Source of the DNA: CAIKZJ01 sp041675325
Lineage (GTDB): Bacteria; Bacteroidota; Ignavibacteria; Tepidaquicellales; Tepidaquicellaceae
Length of the DNA stretch: 23,025 nt
NCBI GenBank assembly: GCA_041675325.1
Contig: JBAYUG010000053.1
Location: forward strand, 1 to 23,025
Reading direction: 5' to 3'
The notes under the pieces: model-generated
Databases searched by the model: none
What the model was told of the DNA's origin: nothing
Seen by the model: the letters and a program-made list of their open reading frames with translations, nothing else
Position numbers and translations under genes: made by a program
Shown: positions 15,470 to 23,025 of the stretch, piece after piece
Layout of the letters: the number at the start of each line of letters is the position of its first letter
How positions within the stretch are numbered: position 1 is the stretch's first letter

Positions 15470-15694
15470 TTAAATCAGGTTAATAAACTCATCTAAAGAT
15501 AAACCTGCCTGCCTTATTATTGCACGCAATGTTCCTTTGGCAATTTCTTTATGGTTTGGAATTGTTAATCTGCGGAATGGATAATGACTGTTTCTTAAAA
15601 TAATATGGCTTCCTGTCTGATGGTCAATTTCATAACCGAGCTTGGATAAAGCTTTGATTAATTCTTTTGACGATAAAACAGGCAAGCGGCTCAC
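15470..15694 (-). CDS. hicA: HicA-family mRNA interferase toxin
   Basis: HicA toxins have a double-stranded RNA-binding fold and cleave mRNA. The 74-residue protein matches the family along its whole length: SSKELIKALSKLGYE at the N terminus, the catalytic His30 in QTGSHIILRN, TIPNH in the middle, and KGTLRAIIRQAGLSLDEF at the end. The start is GTG at 15694, which overlaps the TGA of the antitoxin gene (GTGA), so translation is probably coupled with the antitoxin made first. Confidence 0.88.
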   Translation of the reverse strand: MSRLPVLSSKELIKALSKLGYEIDHQTGSHIILRNSHYPFRRLTIPNHKEIAKGTLRAIIRQAGLSLDEFINLI

Positions 15695-15903
15695 CCTGCA
15701 ATCTCTACAATTTCCTCTGAGATGGAAGGCGGAATCGGTTCATTGTGTTTCTTCAGACTTTCGATATAACCATGTATGGCATCTTTTGCGTTATCGATTG
15801 CTTCTGCTCTTGTTTTCCCCTGCGAAACGCAGCCGGGTAAGGAAGGGACTTCTGCAACAAACATATTGTCCTCGTCCTGCTCTATTAAAATTCTATATTT
15901 CAT
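15691..15903 (-). CDS. hicB: HicB-family antitoxin, short form without DNA-binding domain
   Basis: The 70-residue protein has the HicB N-terminal fold: MKYRILIEQDEDNMFVAEVP, then SLPGCVSQGKTRAEAIDNAKDAI, the family's most conserved stretch. Such a domain binds and blocks HicA. The usual C-terminal helix-turn-helix or ribbon-helix-helix is absent; the protein stops after EEIVEIAG, so autoregulation through DNA binding is not evident. It precedes hicA and overlaps it by 4 bp. Confidence 0.88.
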   Translation of the reverse strand: MKYRILIEQDEDNMFVAEVPSLPGCVSQGKTRAEAIDNAKDAIHGYIESLKKHNEPIPPSISEEIVEIAG

Positions 15904-16074
15904 TTTTATCTTTTGATAGAAAATATGTAAAAATGTTTGATAATTAAAGTCTAAGAATATAACGTAAAGATCCCAAATTTAGTTTTATAATTCGAAAATG
16001 GGAATCTGCATCAGCAGTTTTCCGTTTTTGCATTTCACTTCCTCACTTCCTTACTTTCTCACTTCCTCACTTCC
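15904..16074. other. intergenic region between hicB and the propeller operon
   Basis: These 171 bp should contain the hicBA promoter on the minus strand. No clear promoter, operator dyad or terminator was recognised. Its right third (16035-16074) is the octamer array described separately. Confidence 0.5.
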
Positions 16075-16080
16075 TCACTT
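16035..16080. repeat. octamer tandem array (tcacttcc) overlapping a stop codon
   Basis: Five 8-bp units (TCACTTCC ×2, TTACTTTC, TCACTTCC ×2) and a partial sixth run from 16035 to 16080. The first three bases of the sixth unit (16075-16077) are the TGA stop codon of the minus-strand secreted protein gene. Confidence 0.85.
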
Positions 16081-18270
16081 TAAAAGCACCATCCGCTTCG
16101 TATCACTAAATCCATCTGTTGTGAGTCTATAAAAATACACCCCGCTATTCAACCCGCTCCCATCAAACGTCACTTCATAACTCCCCGGCTGCAATCTTTC
16201 ATTCACGAGCGTCTGCACTTCTCGTCCTAGAACATCAAATATTTTTAAAGTGACTTCTGAATTCTGACTTCTAGATTCTAACTTCTGTACTTCAAACCTA
16301 ATAACTGTTCTCGCATTAAACGGATTCGGATAATTCTGTTGCAATAACATACTCTTTGGGTACTCGTTCTGAGTAATATTAATTCCCGTACTGATTGAAG
16401 ATTTACCAATAAGAATATTGCCTTTTTGTCCAACCGTAAATATGCGTGAGGTATCAAAAACAACCATACTTCTTAAAATCGTATTATCATCTTGAGGATA
16501 AAATTTCGGGTATGCGGTAAATTGTAATCGATACCAATTATTTCCGCCGTTTGTAGTCTTTATTACCGTGTTTCCTCCGCCGCACATATAGCCGGTTGTC
16601 CGGTTAATGAAGTTTATTGCACTGGGATAGAATGCTGGACAATTCCAATTAAAATAAACGTTTGTCCAATTATTTCCCGCATTAGAAGAAACCATAAAAT
16701 TTACCCAGTTATTTGAATAATCATACTTTAATAAGTAAATCAAACTGTCAACAATATCAATGTCATTGTAATTTATGTAATTAGTAGGTGACGGAGGAAA
16801 AACAAAATCCCAGTTTGTACCGCAGTTTGTGGTTTTCAGTAAATTTAGCCCTGCAACAAATCCAACCGAGTCGTTCAAAAATTTAACTTTCAAATTCTGC
16901 ATTTCCGAAAAGAAGTCCTGATAAACAACTGACCAGTTATTGCCGGCATTTGTTGTTCTTAATATTGTCTGCTTGGAGCCGACGGCAAAACCCGTATTTG
17001 AATTAACGAAACCTACATTTATCAGCCATATTTGAGAATCAGAATGAACAAGATTCCATGTTGAACCGCAGTTTGTTGTACGAATAATTTTACCCTGCTC
17101 CCCGCAAATAAAACCTGTATTCTGATCTTTGAAATAAACACCGAATAGTTTATCGCTCAAATAAAATCCCGGATATAAATCAGTAAAAGTTGTACCGCCG
17201 TCAACTGTTTTTATAATTAATCCGTTATCGCCGACTGCAAAGCCGGTATTGTTATTAGTAAAAGCCACATCTTCTATATCATTAAGTCTTCCCGTTCTCC
17301 GTTGATGCCAGTTTATACCGCCGTTATAAGTTAAAAGCAGACAGCCGTTTGCACCGACTGCAATACCCGTATCCTTATTTTTAAAATCTATGCAGTATAA
17401 TGATTCATTAAACCCCGTGTTAAAGTACTGCCAGTTTGCACCTTTGTTTGTAGTTTTTGCAATCTTCCCTGCTTTCCCGCATAAGAACACTGTTCCTGTG
17501 TCAGAAAAATCCAAGCTGAAATAATCACCTATGCTGTCAACCGAATACTGAAACCAATTGTCTCCTGAATTTGTGGTATAGAGGAATGGATTGGAGGATG
17601 GAAGTACTGCTCCTGTGTTATTGTTAATGAAAGAAATGTTATAAATGTTATTGTATTTCTTCGATAAAACACGCGTGAAATTTAAACCGCCATTAGTTGT
17701 TTTATAAAATGATGTGTCATAACTTGGATCGCTGTAAGCCCAACCTGATTGGCTGTTGTAAAAATAAACGTAATTCAGTCCATTAGGCATAACAAACGCA
17801 TAATCAAAACTCGCTCCTCCATTTGTTGATTTAAGAAGCTGTGAATTTTTATGAGCAGTAAATACCGTAAGAGAATCCATCCAGTAAGTAGTGTTATAAA
17901 ATGTATAATACGAATTATAATATCCGGATGAAGAGCTTCTTAATGTATAATTCCAGACTGCTCCATTAGTATTCGAATAAACGAAATACCCGCTGTATGA
18001 ACCCAAAGCTGCCATTCCATCTTTCGGAGAATTTATAGACGTAAAAGTTTCCTGTATTTCATTAAATACCTGAAACCAGTTAATCCCTGAATCAGTAGAG
18101 CGCAAAATAGTCCCGTTTCCGCCCGCAGTAAGAACAGTGTTACTATTAAGCCATTTAGCACAATAGAGATTTGCACCCGTAATTTTCGGGTTCGAAAACT
18201 GCCATATACTCTGAGAAAATGACGAGTCAACAAAGCAAATAAGAAATAATATTAAAATATATTTTTTCAA
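16075..18270 (-). CDS. secreted YCF48-like beta-propeller protein with T9SS sorting domain
   Basis: The 731-residue protein starts at a TTG (18270), the only start upstream of a good signal peptide, MKKYILILFLICFVDSSFSQ. Residues about 30-640 are about fourteen repeats of 35-50 residues of the form DSNTGFAVGxxGxIxKTTNGGxNW, as in Ycf48/Hcf136-type and Asp-box propellers; the last unit lacks the Asp-box. Residues 643-731 are a type A sorting domain (NYPNPFN … VLGREVQTL … GVYFYRL … MVLLK) for export through T9SS and surface attachment. No catalytic motif is seen; a binding or adhesive role is inference. It is the last gene of a three-gene unit, 14 bp after its neighbour. Confidence 0.85.
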   Translation of the reverse strand: MKKYILILFLICFVDSSFSQSIWQFSNPKITGANLYCAKWLNSNTVLTAGGNGTILRSTDSGINWFQVFNEIQETFTSINSPKDGMAALGSYSGYFVYSNTNGAVWNYTLRSSSSGYYNSYYTFYNTTYWMDSLTVFTAHKNSQLLKSTNGGASFDYAFVMPNGLNYVYFYNSQSGWAYSDPSYDTSFYKTTNGGLNFTRVLSKKYNNIYNISFINNNTGAVLPSSNPFLYTTNSGDNWFQYSVDSIGDYFSLDFSDTGTVFLCGKAGKIAKTTNKGANWQYFNTGFNESLYCIDFKNKDTGIAVGANGCLLLTYNGGINWHQRRTGRLNDIEDVAFTNNNTGFAVGDNGLIIKTVDGGTTFTDLYPGFYLSDKLFGVYFKDQNTGFICGEQGKIIRTTNCGSTWNLVHSDSQIWLINVGFVNSNTGFAVGSKQTILRTTNAGNNWSVVYQDFFSEMQNLKVKFLNDSVGFVAGLNLLKTTNCGTNWDFVFPPSPTNYINYNDIDIVDSLIYLLKYDYSNNWVNFMVSSNAGNNWTNVYFNWNCPAFYPSAINFINRTTGYMCGGGNTVIKTTNGGNNWYRLQFTAYPKFYPQDDNTILRSMVVFDTSRIFTVGQKGNILIGKSSISTGINITQNEYPKSMLLQQNYPNPFNARTVIRFEVQKLESRSQNSEVTLKIFDVLGREVQTLVNERLQPGSYEVTFDGSGLNSGVYFYRLTTDGFSDTKRMVLLK

Positions 18271-18284
18271 AATATAGTTTTGTA

Positions 18285-20441
18285 TTATTTAATTAATAGC
18301 ATCTTCTTTGTCTCACTGTATCCATCTGTCTTGAATCTGTAAAAATAAACCCCGCTGTTCAGCCCGCTCCCGTCAAACGTCACTTCATAACTTCCCGGCT
18401 GCAATCTTTCATTCACTAGCGTTTCCACTTCACGTCCAAGAACATCAAATATTTTCAAAGTGACTTCTGAATTCTGACTTCTAGATTCTGACTTCTGTAC
18501 TTCAAACCTAATAACTGTTCTCGGGTTAAACGGATTCGGATAGTTCTGACTTAAAAAATATCTTTCGGGTATTGTTCTGCTTGTTTTTAATAAATATGTG
18601 AGACCGCCATTTGTCGTTTTTAAAATCGTGCCATTGTATCCTGCAACCCATCCCGTTTGTGAATCCACGAAAAAAATGCTGTAGAGTGAATTCTGAGGTA
18701 AGATGTTAGATTGCAAATTCCAGTTTGTTCCACCGTTTGTTGTTTTATAGATTACACCGTTGCGAATTGATATTCCTATATTCCCTCCCACAGCCCATCC
18801 GGTTTGTGAATCAACAAATCGAATACTGTTTAATGATGTTTCAGAACCCATATTTACTTGTGTTGCCCAATTTTGTCCACCATTGGTAGTCTTATATATT
18901 GAATAATAATACACAGCCCAACCTGTTTGTTCATTTATAAAATGTCCTGAATTATATCGTTGTGTTGATAATGTAATCCAGTTATCTCCTCCAGTAGTTG
19001 TTTTAAAAAAGCCATCCCATCCACAAATCCATCCTGTATTGGAATTTATAAATTGAAAATCTCTTGGAGATCCATATCCCCCTGTCTGATAATTCCAGTT
19101 CGATCCGCCATTAGAAGTTTGCCAGATAATTCCTCCACCGCCAACAACCCATCCTGTCTGATTATTGACAAAATAAACTGAATATAATCCTTGTGTAGTG
19201 GTTGAAGATAATTGTGTATCCCAGTTATGACCACCATCCGTTGTCCTTAATATTTTATATTCATTTCCGCCGACTGAACCACCCACTGCCCATCCCGTCT
19301 GTGCATCTGCAAAATAAACACAATTAAGATTATTTAATGGTAAGTGTGCTAATGAATCCCAGTTTGTACCGCCGTTTGTTGTTTTATAAAGATTTGGGGT
19401 ACCATCTGCTGCAATCCAACCGGTTTGCGAGTTTACAAAATTTATGGAATTTATGCTTAAACTCGTTCCACGTGATAATGAAACCCAGTTTAATCCTCCG
19501 TTTGTAGTTTTAAGCGTCATTCCGAATTCTCCTGCACACCATCCCGTTATTGAATCGGTAAAATAAATGGAATATAGGGTCGCATCAGATGTGCTTGTTT
19601 TTTGAACCCAGGTAATTCCTCCATTTGTAGTTTTACTGATATAACCATAAGTGCCGGTAATACATCCGTTTTGTGAATCAATAAAGAAAACTGAGTATAA
19701 TATTGATGAACCGGTTTGCTGTACATTCCAGTTTATACCGCCGTTTGATGTCTTTAATACAACTCCATGAGGGTAAGAACCTGAATAACCTCCGCCGACA
19801 GCCCATCCGTTTTGCGAATCCGTGAAATGAATAGAATAAAGGTGATATGTTGTAACCTTTGTACAGGAGTCCCAATTCACTCCTCCATTTGTTGTTCTTA
19901 TTATTGTTCCATTTGCCCCTGCAATCCAACCTCTTAAAGAGTCTATAAAATGAACTGAATTGAAAGTTGCCCAAATGCTGCTATTCAGATATTCCCAATT
20001 TTCTCCCCCGTCAGTGGTTTTCCGTAAAGCGGTAAGCGGACCCGCTAACCAACCTGTTTGGGAATCTATAAAATGAACGTCGTAAAATGTTACGTTCATC
20101 TTTGGAATCCAGTTTGTACCCCCATTCGTTGTTTTAAGTAATATCAGATTCCCCACTACCCATCCTGTTTGTGAATCTGAAAAATGTACCGCATAAAGAT
20201 TATTCGAAGTTCTGCTGACTTGATTTTCCCAGCTTACACCGCCGTTGGTTGTCTTTATTATTGTACCATAATCGCCGACCGCATATCCTGTGTTTGAATC
20301 GGTAAATTTAATGGACTTTATTATGTTGCCTTGCGGTAACGGATTCTGCCATACCCACTGTGCTTGTGAATTCAATACAAAGAAAAGAGAATTCATTGTA
20401 AAAATCGTGATGAACGTAACTATTAACTTTTTCATACTCAT
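18285..20441 (-). CDS. secreted YCF48-like 14-repeat beta-propeller protein with T9SS sorting domain
   Basis: The 718-residue protein has a signal peptide (MKKLIVTFITIFTMNSLFF…AQ); either ATG 20441 or ATG 20435 may be used. Fourteen units are easily counted, most with D/N-S-Q-T-G-W-A-V-G followed by KTTNGGxNW, from about residue 42 to 620. Regular seven-blade propellers are usual for Ycf48-like proteins, so two tandem propellers are plausible. The C-terminal 89 residues (630-718) are a T9SS type A sorting domain almost identical to those of its two neighbours. The gene begins 2 bp after the upstream gene's stop, so the operon is tight. Ligand and function are unknown. Confidence 0.87.
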   Translation of the reverse strand: MSMKKLIVTFITIFTMNSLFFVLNSQAQWVWQNPLPQGNIIKSIKFTDSNTGYAVGDYGTIIKTTNGGVSWENQVSRTSNNLYAVHFSDSQTGWVVGNLILLKTTNGGTNWIPKMNVTFYDVHFIDSQTGWLAGPLTALRKTTDGGENWEYLNSSIWATFNSVHFIDSLRGWIAGANGTIIRTTNGGVNWDSCTKVTTYHLYSIHFTDSQNGWAVGGGYSGSYPHGVVLKTSNGGINWNVQQTGSSILYSVFFIDSQNGCITGTYGYISKTTNGGITWVQKTSTSDATLYSIYFTDSITGWCAGEFGMTLKTTNGGLNWVSLSRGTSLSINSINFVNSQTGWIAADGTPNLYKTTNGGTNWDSLAHLPLNNLNCVYFADAQTGWAVGGSVGGNEYKILRTTDGGHNWDTQLSSTTTQGLYSVYFVNNQTGWVVGGGGIIWQTSNGGSNWNYQTGGYGSPRDFQFINSNTGWICGWDGFFKTTTGGDNWITLSTQRYNSGHFINEQTGWAVYYYSIYKTTNGGQNWATQVNMGSETSLNSIRFVDSQTGWAVGGNIGISIRNGVIYKTTNGGTNWNLQSNILPQNSLYSIFFVDSQTGWVAGYNGTILKTTNGGLTYLLKTSRTIPERYFLSQNYPNPFNPRTVIRFEVQKSESRSQNSEVTLKIFDVLGREVETLVNERLQPGSYEVTFDGSGLNSGVYFYRFKTDGYSETKKMLLIK

Positions 20442-20443
20442 AA

Positions 20444-20713
20444 TTACTTAATTAATAACATCTTTTTTGTTTCAATGTAACTATCCGATGTAAGTCTATA
20501 AAAATAAACCCCGCTGTTCAGCCCCGATCCGTCAAACGTCACTTCATAACTTCCCGGCTGCAATCTTTCATTCACAAGCGTTTCCACTTCACGTCCAAGA
20601 ACATCGAATATTTTCAAAGTGACTTCTGAATTCTGACTTCTAGATTCTGACTTCTGTACTTCAAACCTAATAACTGTAACGGGGTTAAAAGGATTAGGAT
20701 AATTCTGTGATAG
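20444..20713 (-). repeat. near-identical T9SS sorting-domain cassette, copy 3 of 3
   Basis: The last 89 codons plus stop share long identical nucleotide stretches with 18285-18554 and 16075-16344, much more than the rest of the genes. Each copy contains the same 35-bp heptamer run: 20621-20655 here, 18462-18496 and 16252-16286 in the others. Confidence 0.85.
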
Positions 20714-22576
20714 ACTAAATTCATGCACGTTTTCTGCTATGCTGTTAATTCCTATTCCTTCATATATCTTTGCCCTCATTATACTCGCGCCTGTAGCTAT
20801 TGCATAGTTATTACTAATAGAAAAATAAATTGATGCGCCGCTATTATAAAATGTCATTACATCGGACCAGGTTAAACCCCTATTAGTCGTATACACTCTT
20901 TTATAGTCCGATGATGCAAATGCATAGGGCTCTTTTACTACAAAATTTCGGAGACATACAGTTGTCGGACCCTGATAAAAAACATTCCAGCTGTCTCCGT
21001 AATTGGTTGATTTATAAATGTCATAACCGCAAGATCGTGCCATATAAACTGCTTCCGATGTAATTTGTAGAAAAGGGACATATTTGAAGTTTGTCGGAAG
21101 ACCGTTTTTAAGCGAATCCCAGTTAATACCGCCATCGCTGCTTCTATAAATTCCGTGCTCAAAGAATCCCGCAAAAAGATAATTGTCTTTCATGCCTATG
21201 CACTCAAACCTGTCTCCTTGTGGCAGCCCTGTGGTTGTGACCTGTGAGATTGAGGCACCGCAGTCTGTTGATTTATATAAATTTCCTTCAAACGTGCCTA
21301 AATAAATATTATTTCCGGACTTGCAAAATGATGTAAAAGAATTTCCGGCAGGGGAGTCAAAGTTTCTTTTTTCCCAGATATATCCGTTATCCGATGATAC
21401 CATTATTGTATTTCCAATCATAGCGTAAACTCTTCCGCTGTCAGTTAGCAAATCCACATGATAATAATAATACTCCTGACCCGGAACAATAGACATATAC
21501 CAGCTGCTTCCATTATTTGTTGATAACGCAAAACTGTTTCCAATGAAGGATACATATAGATTACCCGTTGTTGCCCAGGTATAACTTAATCCCCACGGCG
21601 GCTGTAAATACTTGTTATTAAGGCTGCTCCACTCTTCACCTTGATTTGTAGTTTTATATATACCTGCTCCGCTATAATCACCTCCCAAACCCGCATAGAT
21701 TTCATTCTCAATTTCTTCGAGCATACCTACATCCCTCCCCCCTAACTTATATGAACAATTCGAAAAAGTTTCTCCATTGTCAGTAGTCTTATAAACACCC
21801 ATGTTGTTATTATTAATATAAGTTATGCCGTTATGTGTAAGCATAGTACCTAAATTAGTAGAGGGATTGCCGACGTTTAGCAGCCGCGCCCAGTTCTGCC
21901 CGTTGTTTGTACTCCTGTATCCGCCATTATTATTTATTGAAGCATAAAGAACGTTATTATTAACCTCGAAATCTGCTATTGGATATGTTATGCTGTCAAA
22001 ACTATGAATTTTATTCCATGTGCTGCCTGTATCGATGCTGTAGTAAAGATTATTGGTCGTTGCTATGTAAATTCTTCCGTTCCTGATTTTCATTTTTTGA
22101 ACTATATACTGATCAAGCCCGTTATTTGCAAAAAACCAGTTAAGCCCGCCGTTATAACTTCTGTAAACTCCATAACCTTCAGCCGAAGAAGCCAGTACTA
22201 TATTTCCCATAGAAATAATAGAGGAAATATTTTTCACTGTACTCAAACTGTCCATTTTTATCCATGAATAACCAAGATTTGTAGAACGAAATAAACCATT
22301 ATTCGTCCCTGCTAAAATATTTCCGTTGTGAGCACATAAACACTTTATCCATGTAGGATAAAGCCCCGACCAGTAATATATGGGATTCCAGACCTGTCCG
22401 TTGTTTGTGCTGTAATAAATTCTGTTGTTTTTCGTACCGAGATAAATAACGTCATTCATTTTGATGATTGAAGTAGGAGCTACGGAAGTAAGCCCGGTAT
22501 AAGATGAATCAAACTGCTGGGCAAAGCAAATGTTGAATGAGAAAACAAATGATAATATTATGAAGAATTTCTTCAT
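20444..22576 (-). CDS. secreted Asp-box (BNR) beta-propeller protein with T9SS sorting domain
   Basis: The 710-residue protein begins with a clear signal peptide, MKKFFIILSFVFSFNICFAQ. About fourteen units follow, each with a short strand (xxIYxGT), then YxSTNxGxxWxxL, the Asp-box of sialidase- and sortilin-like propellers; unit 14 lacks the Asp-box. It differs from the two downstream proteins, whose units carry the TGWAVG signature, so it is a related architecture rather than a recent copy. Residues 622-710 form the shared type A sorting domain. No sialidase catalytic set (Arg triad, Tyr/Glu pair) was recognised. It is the first gene of the unit. Confidence 0.86.
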   Translation of the reverse strand: MKKFFIILSFVFSFNICFAQQFDSSYTGLTSVAPTSIIKMNDVIYLGTKNNRIYYSTNNGQVWNPIYYWSGLYPTWIKCLCAHNGNILAGTNNGLFRSTNLGYSWIKMDSLSTVKNISSIISMGNIVLASSAEGYGVYRSYNGGLNWFFANNGLDQYIVQKMKIRNGRIYIATTNNLYYSIDTGSTWNKIHSFDSITYPIADFEVNNNVLYASINNNGGYRSTNNGQNWARLLNVGNPSTNLGTMLTHNGITYINNNNMGVYKTTDNGETFSNCSYKLGGRDVGMLEEIENEIYAGLGGDYSGAGIYKTTNQGEEWSSLNNKYLQPPWGLSYTWATTGNLYVSFIGNSFALSTNNGSSWYMSIVPGQEYYYYHVDLLTDSGRVYAMIGNTIMVSSDNGYIWEKRNFDSPAGNSFTSFCKSGNNIYLGTFEGNLYKSTDCGASISQVTTTGLPQGDRFECIGMKDNYLFAGFFEHGIYRSSDGGINWDSLKNGLPTNFKYVPFLQITSEAVYMARSCGYDIYKSTNYGDSWNVFYQGPTTVCLRNFVVKEPYAFASSDYKRVYTTNRGLTWSDVMTFYNSGASIYFSISNNYAIATGASIMRAKIYEGIGINSIAENVHEFSLSQNYPNPFNPVTVIRFEVQKSESRSQNSEVTLKIFDVLGREVETLVNERLQPGSYEVTFDGSGLNSGVYFYRLTSDSYIETKKMLLIK

Positions 22577-22721
22577 AAATTAAATTCACTCCTGTAAAAT
22601 GATTTTAATGGCACCTCTACAAATCTCTTTGGTGTGCCATGTTTATAACCTAATTTTACTTAAAAATTAAAAAATATACAATGTACTTTTTTATTTTGAA
22701 CACTCAAGCAGGATGCTTACG
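22577..22721. promoter_or_regulatory. leader region of the propeller operon
   Basis: The promoter of the minus-strand operon should be here. An inverted repeat, TGGCAC at 22609-22614 and GTGCCA at 22634-22639, lies 33-63 bp upstream of the first ATG and could be a leader hairpin or an operator. The rest is very AT-rich. No confident -33/-7 pair was found. Confidence 0.35.
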
Positions 22722-22913
22722 TTACTTCAAAAGCACCATCCGTTTCGTCTCGCTATACCCATCCGCCGTAAGTCTGTAAAAATACACTCCGCTCGTATAT
22801 GCCGATGCATTCCATTGCGTACTGTACGTCCCCGGCTGCAATCTCTCATTCACAAGCGTCGCAACCTCTTTCCCTTTTACATCATATACTTTCAACACCA
22901 CATTGTCGGTAAA
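22722..22913 (-). pseudogene. remnant of a T9SS type A sorting domain cut by an insertion
   Basis: Reading leftward, about 63 codons from FTDNVVLKVYDVKGKEVATL through GVYFYRLTADGYSETK to MVLLK and TAA (22722-22724) form the end of a sorting domain. It lacks the heptamer-encoded segment seen in the three neighbouring genes, so it is a different lineage. Upstream of FTDN the reading frame loses family resemblance and meets a stop at about 22926-22928, where an insertion-sequence end appears to begin. The rest of the gene may lie beyond the right edge, on the other side of that element. Confidence 0.75.
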
Positions 22914-22920
22914 TTGTAAA

Positions 22921-22998
22921 AGGTCTCACTTCCATTAGTGGTTCAAAAATACTAATTTCAAGTATTAAATATGGAATCTCAAAAATGAAAGGAGACCT
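22921..22998 (+). promoter_or_regulatory. inverted repeat that could sequester the ribosome-binding site
   Basis: AGGTCTC at 22921-22927 is the exact reverse complement of GAGACCT at 22992-22998, and the right arm includes part of the Shine-Dalgarno sequence. Transcripts entering from outside the element would contain both arms and could hide the site, while a promoter between them would give an open message. Confidence 0.4.
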
Positions 22999-23001
22999 AA
23001 A

Positions 23002-23025
23002 ATGTACAATGAAAATATAGTTAGC
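23002..23025 (+). CDS. start of a gene running off the window, probably transposase
   Basis: ATG at 23002 begins MYNENIVS and is open to the edge. GAAAGGAG (22987-22994) is a textbook Shine-Dalgarno sequence 7 bp before the ATG; the other genes here lack such a site, which sets this gene apart and supports acquisition on a mobile element. Only eight codons are visible. Confidence 0.45.

Larger units (their letters stand above)
22914..23025 (+). mobile_element. probable left end of an insertion sequence
   Basis: The protein-coding match of the sorting-domain remnant ends at about 22913, and a different sequence begins (ttgtaaaaggtctcactt). A reading frame with a strong ribosome-binding site starts at 23002 and leaves the window. 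This is the expected layout of an IS end followed by a transposase gene, but the other end, inverted repeat and target duplication are out of view, so the family is not assigned. Confidence 0.5.

Noticed and set aside
20444..22576. Sialidase activity for the Asp-box protein
   Set aside because: Asp-boxes are structural; no arginine triad or catalytic Tyr/Glu pair could be recognised.
1..23025. tRNA or rRNA genes
   Set aside because: No cloverleaf-like or rRNA-like stretch was found by eye in the noncoding regions.

Overview
The window looks like an AT-rich chromosome fragment from the Bacteroidota/Chlorobiota (FCB) group, most likely the Ignavibacteria. The reasons are three long secreted proteins ending in a type IX secretion (T9SS) type A sorting domain (NYPNPFNP ... 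LGREV ... GVYFYRL ... K), lipoproteins, genes that mostly lack Shine-Dalgarno sequences, and a Bacteroidota-like promoter candidate before lon. This assignment is inference, because no rRNA or tRNA is present.

Layout. (1) 1-380: the tail of a truncated + strand ORF, a perfect dyad, and noncoding repeats interrupted by palindromes. (2) 381-4412, minus strand: a cytoplasmic protein of about 12 TPRs and a large TPR lipoprotein. (3) 4715-11724, plus strand: a tightly packed run of lon, dnaX, an agmatinase-like gene, nth, a kdsC-like phosphatase and a Cys/Met-metabolism PLP enzyme, with overlaps or very short gaps. (4) 11725-12468: about 740 bp of noncoding DNA filled with hairpins, a tandem duplication and heptamer arrays. 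(5) 12469-14912, plus strand: PHP phosphoesterase, ribH and a lipase-like lipoprotein, ended by a strong bidirectional terminator. (6) 14989-15903, minus strand: a small secreted protein and a HicA/HicB toxin-antitoxin pair. (7) 16075-22576, minus strand: an apparent operon of three secreted beta-propeller-type proteins with almost identical sorting domains. (8) 22722-23025: a remnant of a fourth sorting domain, cut off by what looks like the left end of an insertion sequence running out of the window.

The most interesting signal is in dnaX. The reading frame stops at 8351 just after an A10 run, but the -1 frame stays open for about 50 more codons to 8494, filling the whole gap to the next gene. 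An 8-bp hairpin sits directly on the run. This looks like a programmed slippage or frameshift site making two clamp-loader subunits, as known for other bacterial dnaX genes, but with its own geometry; a homopolymer sequencing error is the main alternative. The second theme is repeat traffic. Palindromes have apparently landed inside the loops or cores of other repeats, and a heptamer repeat of the intergenic type lies in frame within the sorting-domain coding sequence of all three propeller genes.
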